In this document: positions 54,756 to 64,000 of the stretch, one piece after another
Layout of the letters: the number at the start of each line of letters is the position of its first letter
Numbering within the stretch: the first letter of the stretch is position 1
Source of the DNA: Brevundimonas sp. Root608
Lineage (GTDB): Bacteria > Pseudomonadota > Alphaproteobacteria > Caulobacterales > Caulobacteraceae
DNA: 64,000 nucleotides
Direction: 5' to 3'
Assembly: GCF_001427825.1 (NCBI RefSeq)
Contig: NZ_LMGT01000001.1
Span: forward strand, 612,063 to 676,062
Notes under the pieces: model-generated
The model's database searches: none
The model's input: the letters and a program-made list of their open reading frames with translations, nothing else
What the model was told of the DNA's origin: nothing
Program-made: the position numbers and the translations under genes

Positions 54756-56621
54756 GTGCGCTTCGACGACCGCTTCCTTGAAGAACTGAAGGCCCGCCTT
54801 CGGCCGTCCGACATCATCGGACGGACGGTGAAACTCAAGCGTCAGGGACGCGAGTACGTCGGCCTGTCGCCCTTCACCAAGGAGAAGTCGCCGTCCTTCT
54901 TCGTCAATGACGACAAGGGCTTCTTCCACGACTTCTCGTCCGGCAAGCACGGCGACGTCATCTCCTTCCTGCAGGAGACGGAGCGGCTGAGTTTCGTCGA
55001 GGCGGTGCAGCGCCTGGCCGGGGAGGCGGGCATGGCCCTGCCGGCCGAAGACCCGCAGGCGGCAGAGCGCGAGGCGAAGAAGCAGGGGCTGACCGACTGG
55101 ATGGATCTGGCCCAGAAATGGTTCGCGGCCAACCTGCGCCGTTCGCCCGGCAAGGCGGCGCGGGAGTACCTCGAGAAGCGTGGCCTGCCCGAGGATCATT
55201 GGGAGCGGTTCGGTCTCGGCTATGCGCCCAATGACCGCGAGGGGCTGAAGAACGCCCTGGTCCAGCGCGGGGCCCGTCCCGGCGATCTGGTCGAGGCGGG
55301 CATGCTGATCGCTCCGGAGGGAGGGGGTGCGCCTTATGACCGGTTCCGCGACCGGCTGATGTTCCCCATCCTCGACGCGCGGGGCCGGATCGTCAGCTTC
55401 GGCGGCCGGGCCATGAATCCGGATGACCGGGCAAAATATCTGAACGGCCCGGAGAGCCCGCTCTTCCACAAGGGCGCGACCCTGTACGGCCTGCCCGAGG
55501 CGCGACGCATCCTCGGCGCCGAGTCCAGGAGCGACCAGGCCATCGTCGTCGTTGAGGGCTATATGGACGTGATCGCCTGCCACCGCGCCGGCATCCCCGC
55601 CGTCGCGTCCATGGGCACCGCCCTGACCGAGGAGCAGATGGAGCGGCTCTGGCGGGTCTCGCATGAGCCGGTGCTGTGCTTCGACGGCGACGCCGCCGGC
55701 CGCCGGGCGGCGTATCGGGCCATCGACAGGGCCCTGCCGCAGCTGAAGTCGGGCCGCTCGTTCCGCTTCGCATTGCTGGAGGGGGGGCAGGACCCGGACG
55801 ACATCCTGCGCGACAAGGGGGCCCCGGCCCTGCGTCAGGCCATGGCCGCGACCCGTCCCTTCGCCGAGGTGCTGTTCCAGAAGGAGGCCGAGGTCGAGCC
55901 GCTGGATTCGCCCGAGCGCCGGGCGGGCCTGAAAGGCCGTCTGCGTCAGGCCGCCTCCGCCATTCAGGACAAGGATCTGGCCGAACAGTATCGCCGCGAA
56001 CTGTTCGACCGTTTCGACGCCCTGTTCCCGGCGCGCCGCGCGTCCACGAACCCGCCCGCCGCCGGTCCCGGCGGCCGGTGGCGTCCGGGCCCGCCGCCCA
56101 AGCTCGGTCAGACGGCCGAGGGAGCGCAGGCAATGCAGTCGCTGTCCCGGTCGATCGAGCCGGTTGCGGCGGCCCTGGCCCACGGCGCGATCGACGATCC
56201 CGAGCGGATGGACGATCATCTCGAGGCCATTGCGGCCCATGGGTTCGGCGATCGGGCCCTGGACGGCCTGGCGCAGGAGATGGTTCGGCTTCGCTTCTCG
56301 GGTCAGGACCTTGACTCAGCCGCCCTCCGACGCCATCTGGCGCAATCGGGTCACGGCGTCTTAATGCACGAGGTCGAGAAGGCGGCGGCAAAGTCCGGCG
56401 CGCCCTTCCTGGCCACAGACAAGCCCCTCGGCGAGGCGCGGATCCGATGGTCGCAGGCGTTCGACGCGCTTATTCGCGTGGCGGCGCTGGAGGATGCCCT
56501 GACTTCGGCGCGTGGCGTGCCGGGGCAGGACGAGGCGTTTCGCCGGCTGAAAGCCGAGCGGGATGCTTTGCGTCGCGCGATCAAAACCGGAGAGATTTGG
56601 GAAGACAGCGCGGGCTCGTAA
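54756..56621 (+). CDS. dnaG: DNA primase
   Basis: Synthesises RNA primers at the replication fork. The 621 residues have an N-terminal zinc-domain region (FTKEKSPSFFVNDDKGFFHDF) and the TOPRIM domain with VVEGYMDVIACHRAG. The catalytic-loop acidic residues are in [16 protein letters not shown]-terminal helicase-binding region lies at about 450-620. The start is GTG at 54756. rpoD follows 69 bases later, the common dnaG-rpoD pairing. Confidence 0.96.
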   Translation: MRFDDRFLEELKARLRPSDIIGRTVKLKRQGREYVGLSPFTKEKSPSFFVNDDKGFFHDFSSGKHGDVISFLQETERLSFVEAVQRLAGEAGMALPAEDPQAAEREAKKQGLTDWMDLAQKWFAANLRRSPGKAAREYLEKRGLPEDHWERFGLGYAPNDREGLKNALVQRGARPGDLVEAGMLIAPEGGGAPYDRFRDRLMFPILDARGRIVSFGGRAMNPDDRAKYLNGPESPLFHKGATLYGLPEARRILGAESRSDQAIVVVEGYMDVIACHRAGIPAVASMGTALTEEQMERLWRVSHEPVLCFDGDAAGRRAAYRAIDRALPQLKSGRSFRFALLEGGQDPDDILRDKGAPALRQAMAATRPFAEVLFQKEAEVEPLDSPERRAGLKGRLRQAASAIQDKDLAEQYRRELFDRFDALFPARRASTNPPAAGPGGRWRPGPPPKLGQTAEGAQAMQSLSRSIEPVAAALAHGAIDDPERMDDHLEAIAAHGFGDRALDGLAQEMVRLRFSGQDLDSAALRRHLAQSGHGVLMHEVEKAAAKSGAPFLATDKPLGEARIRWSQAFDALIRVAALEDALTSARGVPGQDEAFRRLKAERDALRRAIKTGEIWEDSAGS

Positions 56622-56690
56622 CCAACGACCCCGCCACACGTTGTATTGGCGGACGGCCTGATCAGCCGCTCCGCCCGGAGAAGAGACTGT

Positions 56691-58643
<1,953 letters not shown>

Positions 58644-58653
58644 TACGAACAAG

Positions 58654-58681
58654 GGGCGGCTCGAAAGGGCCGCCCTCTTTT
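58654..58681 (+). terminator. intrinsic terminator of rpoD
   Basis: GGGCGGC (58654-58660) pairs with GCCGCCC (58669-58675) around an eight-base loop, followed by TCTTTT. It lies 11 bases past the rpoD stop and ends the dnaG-rpoD transcript. Confidence 0.8.
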
Positions 58682-58755
58682 CTGGCGCCGGCGAGCGGGT
58701 GATGAACCTGCTTTCGCCGGGACCTCGCGGACAGGAATCAGCTAGCGTCCGCGCC

Positions 58756-59502
58756 ATGACCACGCTCCGCCTGCGTCCCCGGGTCTTCGCCACGGTCCTG
58801 TTGCTGGCGGTGCTCGCCGGTTGCAGCCCGATGCTGCCCGAGCGGCCCGGCCCGGCGCGCTATCCCGTACCGTCGCGCACCGAGGCGCCGCTGGTGGGGG
58901 CGTTGATCGACCAGACGGTCGACGGCGGCACGCGGGCGGCGGTGCTGCGCGAGAGCGCGGATCTGCAGCAATGCATGGCCCAGCTGACGGCCGCGCGCGT
59001 GACCTTTCGCCCTGTGCCCGACCGGTCGACGACGCAGACGTGCGGCCTGACCGCCGGCGGTGTTCTGGGCCCCGATCTGGGCACGACGGCGCGGATGTCG
59101 CCGGGAGACGTGGAGATGACCTGCCGGACGGCCCTGGCCCTGAGCGTCTGGCGGCGGCAGTCGCTGGAGCCGGCGGCGCGGGAAATCCTGGGATCGGACG
59201 TGGTCCAGATCGATCACATGGGCGCCTACGCCTGCCGCAATGTGAACAACGGCGGGGTCAGCGGCCGCATCAGCGCCCATGCCCAGGCGGCGGCGCTGGA
59301 TTTCGCCGGGGTGCGGCTGCGTGACGGGCGGGGGATCAGCGTGGCGGCCGACTGGGCGGGAGAGGGGCCGGAGGCGCGCTTCCTGCGCCGGATCCGCGAC
59401 GACGCCTGCCGCATCTTCGGCACCACCCTGAGCCCCGACTACAACGCCGTCCACGCCGACCACCTGCATCTGGAGGCGACGGATACGCGATTCTGCCGGT
59501 AG
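58756..59502 (+). CDS. extensin-like domain lipoprotein
   Basis: A 248-residue lipoprotein with the signal LLLAVLAGCSP (Cys near 22). The family's C-terminal domain has the His-Asp block HADHLHLEATD, preceded by ISAHAQAAALDFAGVRL. These extensin-like proteins are related to LAS/VanY-type peptidases, so a role in cell-wall cleavage is plausible but unproven. The ATG at 58756 starts the signal peptide; the longer frame from 58699 adds an unlikely leader. Confidence 0.9.
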   Translation: MTTLRLRPRVFATVLLLAVLAGCSPMLPERPGPARYPVPSRTEAPLVGALIDQTVDGGTRAAVLRESADLQQCMAQLTAARVTFRPVPDRSTTQTCGLTAGGVLGPDLGTTARMSPGDVEMTCRTALALSVWRRQSLEPAAREILGSDVVQIDHMGAYACRNVNNGGVSGRISAHAQAAALDFAGVRLRDGRGISVAADWAGEGPEARFLRRIRDDACRIFGTTLSPDYNAVHADHLHLEATDTRFCR

Positions 59503-59821
59503 GGCGGGGAGTGGCGGGCGGAGGCGGGCGCGTCAGCGCGCGCAGGTTCATCACCAAGGGCACAAAGGACTCACAAAGGACACGACGGGGCCGGTGCGGA
59601 CTTCGTGTTCTTCGTGATCCCTTGGTGTCCTTTGTGAAGAACCTCGGCAGGGCGCCGCCAAGGCGCGGTCGGCTGGAATGACGCTTCGCGTCGGCAGGCT
59701 TTGGCCGGGTGGGAATTCGACGACGTAAAGAGCGCGACTTCGAAGACGTTCGGCGCGATTTGGAAGATCGCGGATACGCCTGCGTCCGTTTTTGACGCAG
59801 GGGCGTGGTCAGCTGCGCCGC
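59503..59821. other. intergenic region with nested inverted repeats
   Basis: No gene is supported in these 319 bases. TCACAAAGGACAC (59571-59583) is an exact inverted match to 59625-59637. A second pair, CCAAGGG (59554-59560) and CCCTTGG (59619-59625), lies around it. Such CACAAAGGAC blocks look like a copy of an intergenic repeat. The rest (59640-59821) shows nothing clear. Confidence 0.5.
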
Positions 59822-60490
59822 ATGGACCATTTCCGTCTGAGAAAATATCGCGGCCCCGAGGTGTGGGCGCGGGTGCGCAAGGCCTATGAGGCCGGCGAGA
59901 GCGGGCCGTCGGTGGCGTTGCGGTTCGACATCGGCCTGGCCAATCTGAGGAAGAAATGCCGGCTGGAGGGCTGGTCGCGGCGGCATCAGGCCGAGCGGTC
60001 CGACCGCGACCTGCCGCCGCCCGCCGCCGGCCCCGTCTCCGGCGCGGACCCGGGCGCGGACACGGGCGCGGTCGATCCGCTCCCCGCCCCCGTCATCCGC
60101 CGCCGCGCCCTCGACCGCGCCGCCGCCCTTCTGGCCGACGGCCGGGCGGCCGAGGCCCTGGTCCAGCTCAAGGCGGCGGAGGCCCTGACCCGGCTGGGCG
60201 CGGCCGAGGCCTGGGCGACGCCGGAGCCGACGGAAGAGGATTTCGAGGCGGTGCGCTGCAAGATCGGCGTCGTCGTCGAGGCCCGCGCCGTCGAACTGGC
60301 CCATCAGATGCTGGCCGAGGGCGTCCGCCCCGGCGTCCGCTGGGGCGGCTTCGCCCTGCGCTGGCGGGCCCAGACCTATGGCACGGAGGCGGCGGAGGCG
60401 GACCGGCGGGCCGCGGAGGCGGAGGGCTGGGCGGCGCGGTACTGGGACGAGAGCGGGGCGCTGAAGGAGCGGGGGGAGGGGGAGATGTGA
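59822..60490 (+). CDS. hypothetical protein with N-terminal HTH-like segment
   Basis: 222 residues. The first 45 residues (RKAYEAGESGPSVALRFDIG, then LANLRKKCRLEGWSRR) look like a helix-turn-helix of the kind seen in terminase small subunits or transposase-like proteins. A Pro/Gly/Ala linker (50-80) follows, then a long helical Ala/Glu-rich domain with DRAAALLADGRAAEALVQLK. The ATG at 59822 lies right before the HTH. Composition is very GC-rich and Ala-rich. No firm family is recognised. Confidence 0.6.
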   Translation: MDHFRLRKYRGPEVWARVRKAYEAGESGPSVALRFDIGLANLRKKCRLEGWSRRHQAERSDRDLPPPAAGPVSGADPGADTGAVDPLPAPVIRRRALDRAAALLADGRAAEALVQLKAAEALTRLGAAEAWATPEPTEEDFEAVRCKIGVVVEARAVELAHQMLAEGVRPGVRWGGFALRWRAQTYGTEAAEADRRAAEAEGWAARYWDESGALKERGEGEM

Positions 60491-60510
60491 GGGGGAGGGG
60501 GCCTTGTCAT

Positions 60511-60711
60511 CCCGGACGCCGCGCAGCGGCGATCCGGGACGGCATGGGCCCGCCGGCCCGGGCCTCCCGGGAAATCGCGGCGCGATTGTCCGGGGGACAG
60601 GCGACCGCCGCGCCTGGCCTGCCCGTCTCCCGGACAGCGGCTGCGCCGCTTGCGGGTGGAGGGATTCGGGGAGGGCGAGCGTCCCGGATCGCCGCTGTTG
60701 CGGCGTCCGGG
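60511..60711. repeat. inverted pair of REP-like palindromic units
   Basis: The unit at 60511-60541 and the reverse complement of 60680-60711 match over nearly all their 31-32 bases (CCCGGACGCCGC and CAGCGGCGATCCGGGACG), differing only by a one-base indel and substitution. Each unit is itself a hairpin-forming palindrome. The pair brackets about 140 bases of GC-rich non-coding DNA. This is the arrangement of bacterial REP doublets or small hairpin elements. No transposase is visible. Confidence 0.75.
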
Positions 60712-60721
60712 AGAAGGGCGG

Positions 60722-61071
60722 TCAGCCTTCCAGCACCACCTCGAAGCCGGCGAAGATCATGCGCTTGCCGTCGAAGGGGGGCGCGTCGCCGCCCATCATG
60801 CGGTCGTCCTGCATCAGCGCCTCCCACGCCTTGTCGCGGGTCGCGCGGTCGGGCCAGGTGATCAGCCGACGGCGACGGTCTCGCCGTCCTGACGGGCCAC
60901 GGCGCGCTTGAAGTCGGTGACCTTGCCGTCGGGGACGTCCTCGCCCCAGGTCTCGGTGACGCCGAGGGCGCCGGCCTCCCGGAAGAGGGGCGTCATCCTG
61001 CGGGAATGCGCCAGATACGCCGCCTTGTCGGCGGTGCGCACGGGGATGACGGTGATGTCGAGGAAGGGCAT
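60722..61071 (-). pseudogene. DUF1428 (YbaA-like) protein, single-base frameshift
   Basis: The ATG at 61071 opens MPFLDITVIPVRTADKAAYL and continues to WGEDVPDGKVTDFKRAV and GETVAVG, then meets a stop. Beyond it, in the next frame, the family's second half resumes: ITWPDRATRDKAWEALMQ and PPFDGKRMIFAGFEVVLEG, ending at 60722. The span is one base short of 117 codons. Adding one G (GGCTGATC to GGCTGGATC, near 60863) restores an intact YbaA-type protein of about 116 residues. Either a true mutation or an assembly error. The function of the family is unknown. Confidence 0.85.
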
Positions 61072-61216
61072 GGCGGACGCTCCGCTTGAAGGGGGGCGAG
61101 GGGCGAGAGACGAGGGGGCAGGGAACACCCGAAGGGGGGCGGCAGGCAACAGGCGACGGCCGTCTCCGGCGTCCTCGTCCCTCGTCCTTCACCGCTCGCC
61201 GGCGGCGGAGGCGTGA

Positions 61217-61426
61217 TCAGGCGAGGATGTCGAGCAGGGCGCCGTACATCTCGTCGGCGGTCTTCAGCACGGCGACATTGGCCTTGAAGGCGACGCCGGC
61301 GGTCATCCGTTCGACGGTCTCGCCCGCGAGATCGTCCAGCGGGGCGCGGGCGGTGCGGACGGCGCTGGCCTCGAAACGGGCGGCGGCGTCGGCGAGGCCG
61401 GCGGCGGCGATGGCGGTGGCCTGCAT
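61217..61426 (-). CDS. mini flagellar rod-type protein (C-terminal domain only)
   Basis: 69 residues. The second half (LDDLAGETVERMTAGVAFKA, then NVAVLKTADEMYGALLD) matches the C-terminal helix of flagellar basal-body rod and hook proteins such as FlgC and FlgG. The usual N-terminal helix and central domain are absent. The ATG at 61426 follows weak purines (CCGGAG). It lies alone, with no flagellar operon in the window. Whether it assembles into the rod or is a remnant is unclear. Confidence 0.7.
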   Translation of the reverse strand: MQATAIAAAGLADAAARFEASAVRTARAPLDDLAGETVERMTAGVAFKANVAVLKTADEMYGALLDILA

Positions 61427-61543
61427 GGGACGGACTCCGGGGGCGACGGCCGACCCTGGGCCCGGCGGCCTTACCCGATCGCTGACGGGGATGGTGAACG
61501 GGGGCGGCTTGACCGTGGGGCGGCGCGGGGAGAGGCTGGCGCC

Positions 61544-61864
61544 ATGAGCAGCCAGCCCGCGCCCGGCGAACGCTATCGGTCGTTCAGCCAGTTCTATCCG
61601 TATTATATCCACGAGCACTCCAACCGGACGTGCCGGCGGATCCATGTGGTGGGGACGGCGCTGGTGATCGTGGCGCTGGTGCTGGGGCTGACGGTCAGCG
61701 CCTGGTGGTTCGTGGCGGCGCCGCTGGTCGGCTACGGCTTCGCCTGGGTCGGGCATGTCTTCTTCGAGAAGAACCGGCCGGCGACGTTCAAGTACCCGCT
61801 GTGGAGCCTGATGGGCGACTGGCGGATGTTCTTCGAGACGGTCAGCGGCCGGCGCAGATTCTGA
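61544..61864 (+). CDS. DUF962/Mpo1-like membrane protein
   Basis: A 106-residue protein of the DUF962 family. The His-rich motifs are visible as HEHSNRTCRRIHVVG at about 23-37 and GHVFFEKNRPATFKYP near 70-85, with two hydrophobic helices between them. Yeast Mpo1 of this family is an iron-dependent dioxygenase acting on 2-hydroxy fatty acids. The bacterial activity is inference. It ends just before the convergent secreted-protein gene. Confidence 0.88.
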   Translation: MSSQPAPGERYRSFSQFYPYYIHEHSNRTCRRIHVVGTALVIVALVLGLTVSAWWFVAAPLVGYGFAWVGHVFFEKNRPATFKYPLWSLMGDWRMFFETVSGRRRF

Positions 61865-62554
61865 CTACAGCGGCGGCCGGCCGGGGTCCTGGAAGGTGAA
61901 CAGTATGGCCCCCAGCAGGGCGGCGGCGTCGCGGTCGGGCGAGCCGGCGGGGGGCAGGTAGAAGGTCGGCGCCATGCCGTTCAGGGCCACGCCGCCGATG
62001 TCAACGCCGTCGCGGCTGAAGACATAGCCGAGCACGCCGCCGCTGCTCCACGGCAGGCCTTCGACGTAGCGGGTCTCGGCGCGGTAGACCGTCCCGTTCC
62101 AGGTCAGCTCGCCCGCCCTCTGCGGCTGTTGCAGCCGGTTCAGCCAGCTGCCGTGGCGGCTGAGGGCCAGGGTGAAGGCGGCGTCCGGCGGGGCGGCGCC
62201 GGCGAAGACGCAGTTGTAGGACAGGGGCTCGCGCTCGAAGGTGATCCAGAGGAACTGCGCCCGGGCCTGGCCGCCCTCGCATTCGCCGCGCACCTCTTCG
62301 GCGAGCGAGGGGATCGTCAGGCTGAACGAGGTTTTCGCATGGGCGCTGCGCCGGAAGGGCAGGGCCATGCCCGACGACCGGGCGCTGGCCGAGCCGACGT
62401 ATTCCGCGATGCCGAAGCCGGGGCGGAACAGGCTGGGGCCGCGACGGCCCTGCAGCTGCACCCGCTCGGTGCGGTCCCTGAACGGCGCGCCGGCGTCCTG
62501 GGCGGCGGCGGCGGACGCCAGGCACAGGGCGGCGATGGCGACGATGGTCTTCAT
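61865..62554 (-). CDS. secreted protein of unknown function
   Basis: 229 residues with a signal peptide (MKTIVAIAALCLASAAAAQ). The mature part has two Cys (GECEGG and YNCVFAG) that may form a disulfide in the periplasm, and the strand-rich pattern of a beta protein. I do not recognise the family. GGAGGGGACC precedes the ATG, a strong ribosome-binding site. Stop and start fit tightly between the DUF962 gene and the 3D-domain gene. Confidence 0.75.
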   Translation of the reverse strand: MKTIVAIAALCLASAAAAQDAGAPFRDRTERVQLQGRRGPSLFRPGFGIAEYVGSASARSSGMALPFRRSAHAKTSFSLTIPSLAEEVRGECEGGQARAQFLWITFEREPLSYNCVFAGAAPPDAAFTLALSRHGSWLNRLQQPQRAGELTWNGTVYRAETRYVEGLPWSSGGVLGYVFSRDGVDIGGVALNGMAPTFYLPPAGSPDRDAAALLGAILFTFQDPGRPPL

Positions 62555-62627
62555 GGTCCCCTCCAGTGATGCCTGGAGAGACTGCGCCGGCCCGATCAGC
62601 TTCGCAATACGCCGGTCGGTGAAACCG

Positions 62628-63248
62628 TCAGTTCGCCCCGGCGGGGGTCGCGGCCGAGGCCATCATCGCGGCCTGGCTGGGCTGGCGCTCCCACGACGGG
62701 GGGCAGCCCTCGAAGCGGCCGGCGTCGACGATGGTCAGGCGGCGCTGGTTGAAGCGCATGGCCGGGGACATCGAGCCGCGGCCGTGGCCGGTGTAGAGGT
62801 CGATCTTCTGGCCCTTGATCGCGCCGCCGGTGTCGGAGGCGTACCAGTAGCCGTCGTGGATCGAACCGTCCGACATGCGCATGCCCACCGTCTCGCGGAT
62901 GAACAGGCGGGTGCGGCGGGGGATGTAGCGGGGGTCGGTGGCGACCGTGCGCATGGCGATCGGACGGCAGCCGAGGCTGTCGTTGCCCGTCGCTCCGCCG
63001 CCGCCGGCATGGTAGAGATTGGCGCGGGCGCTCCAGTTGGCGTCGCCCTGCATCAGGTCCTGCTGGTCGGGGGTGAGCTCGCGCTCGACGCCGCTGTCCG
63101 TGGAACCTTCCGTGGCCGGGACGGTTGATTCAGCACCCCAGCCCGCGCTCGTCGCAGCCTGGTAGGACACCGGATCGCCTGTCGCCTGAACCTGGGCGGG
63201 AAGGGCCATCGCCATCACAATGGCGAACGCAGCGGCTTTGCCGAGCAT
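62628..63248 (-). CDS. 3D-domain secreted protein
   Basis: 206 residues with an N-terminal signal (AFAIVMAMALPAQVQA). The 3D domain (named for its three conserved Asp) is visible from LGCRPIAMRTVATDPRYIPR through ASDTGGAIKGQKIDLYTG, the catalytic-type double-psi barrel found in MltA and other lytic transglycosylases. An acidic region precedes it (TEGSTDSGVERELTPDQQD). It may act on peptidoglycan, but stand-alone 3D proteins are poorly tested. Confidence 0.88.
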   Translation of the reverse strand: MLGKAAAFAIVMAMALPAQVQATGDPVSYQAATSAGWGAESTVPATEGSTDSGVERELTPDQQDLMQGDANWSARANLYHAGGGGATGNDSLGCRPIAMRTVATDPRYIPRRTRLFIRETVGMRMSDGSIHDGYWYASDTGGAIKGQKIDLYTGHGRGSMSPAMRFNQRRLTIVDAGRFEGCPPSWERQPSQAAMMASAATPAGAN

Positions 63249-63467
63249 GTTGCGGACTCACGGAAACGCCGGCCCCATACGCGTCCGGTGGGCGGCTTGT
63301 CCTTCCCAAATGTGGCGAAAACCCGACATTCACGCTGCGGTGCGACATCGCGCCCGGTTCTCCGGTGGATAAGTGGAGCTTGTCACGGTCACGTGGAATC
63401 TCGTTTGGCCAACCGCGCGAAACCTGTAAGCAGTATTCGCAGATCAACATCACTTTGCTGAGGGCCG

Positions 63468-64000
63468 ATGCTTACTGTCCATGGAGATATTCGGTCCGGC
63501 AACTGTTTGAAGGTCAAGTGGTTGCTCGACCGGCTGGGGCTTGATTATCGGTGGATCGAAACCGACGTCATGTCCGGCGTGACGCGCAGCCCGGAATTCC
63601 TCGCCCTCAATCCCGCCGGACAGACGCCGACCGTGGTGCTGGAGGATGGCCGGGTCCTGGCCCAGTCCAACGCCATCATCGGCTATTTCGGCGAGGGCAC
63701 GGCCTTCATCCCGGCCGACGCCTATGATCGCGCCCGGATGTACGAATGGCTGTTCTGGGAGCAGTACAGCCACGAGCCCTATATCGCCGTGGTCCGGTTC
63801 CAGCGGCTGCTGGCCGGCAAGCGGCCCGACGAGATCGAGCCCCGGCTGGTCGAGCGCGGCCATGCGGCCCTCGCCCGGATGGAGGCGGCGCTGTCGCAGG
63901 CGGACTGGCTGGTCGGAGCGGGCCCGACCCTGGCCGACCTGGCGCTGGTCGCCTATACGCGGGTGGCGCACGAGGGGGATTTCGACCTCTCGGCCTATCC
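63468..64000 (+). CDS. glutathione S-transferase family protein, 3' end outside window
   Basis: Starts at the ATG at 63468, with GAGGG just upstream, and runs open to the window edge, so only about 177 residues are seen. The N-terminal thioredoxin fold reads LTVHGDIRSGNCLKVKWLLD, with the glutathione-contact cis-Pro block NPAGQTPTVVLEDGRVLAQS. The helical domain follows with WLVGAGPTLADLALVAYTRV, the conserved folding motif. The substrate is unknown. It is divergent from the 3D-domain gene. Confidence 0.88.
   Translation, partial: MLTVHGDIRSGNCLKVKWLLDRLGLDYRWIETDVMSGVTRSPEFLALNPAGQTPTVVLEDGRVLAQSNAIIGYFGEGTAFIPADAYDRARMYEWLFWEQYSHEPYIAVVRFQRLLAGKRPDEIEPRLVERGHAALARMEAALSQADWLVGAGPTLADLALVAYTRVAHEGDFDLSAY

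Noticed and set aside
54669..56240. 523-codon open frame opposite dnaG
   Set aside because: Fully antisense to intact primase, with low-complexity His/Arg/Gly-rich translation and no ribosome-binding site.

Overview
The window is high-GC, gene-dense chromosomal DNA from an alphaproteobacterium, most likely a Caulobacteraceae member close to Brevundimonas or Caulobacter. This rests on the gene set: dnaG followed by rpoD, an HWE-type sensor kinase, a large TonB receptor, two SleB-type hydrolases, a PadR-HAAS pair, and promoter-like sites matching the alphaproteobacterial general stress sigma factor EcfG. No species call is possible from sequence reading alone. I see no rRNA, tRNA, CRISPR, prophage or insertion sequence.

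Layout. 1-8.5 kb holds malate synthase G, an ABC ATPase with its permease/M1-peptidase fusion, and a hybrid histidine kinase. 8.5-11.7 kb is a minus-strand three-gene unit matching the poorly characterised URC uracil catabolic pathway (GTP cyclohydrolase II-like, DUF1688, uracil phosphoribosyltransferase). 12-17.5 kb holds Ku, a short-chain dehydrogenase, a PadR regulator with a HAAS membrane protein, and alkylation repair (an Ada-AlkA fusion lacking its glycosylase core, then Ogt). 17.6-22 kb is the de novo NAD operon nadA-M50 protease-nadB-nadC, with a perfect operator-like palindrome before nadA. 22-33 kb is stress and signalling: small hydrophilic proteins, two SleB hydrolases, a small lipoprotein and an 1101-residue PAS kinase that each have a perfect EcfG-type promoter match, Dps, an HWE kinase with a receiver protein, and thioredoxin reductase.

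33-41 kb carries an ELM1 homologue overlapping greA, GST, an M20 hydrolase, selD-mnmH and a DAACS symporter. 41-54 kb has rraB-carB on the minus strand and carA on the plus strand about 8 kb away, separated by a TonB receptor, a HAD hydrolase, an unrecognised protein, and a Rieske oxygenase coupled to an APC permease. 54-59.5 kb is dnaG-rpoD, preceded by DnaA- and CtrA-like motifs, then an extensin-like lipoprotein. 59.5-64 kb is a looser region with intergenic inverted repeats, small proteins, a 3D-domain protein and a GST cut by the window edge.

Two conserved small genes (DUF1294 at 41.5 kb, DUF1428 at 60.9 kb) are each broken by one missing base in the same local context, so they are either real pseudogenes or assembly errors. 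The best leads are the URC unit, the M50 protease inside the NAD operon, the EcfG promoter set, and the Ada-AlkA protein with its catalytic domain deleted.
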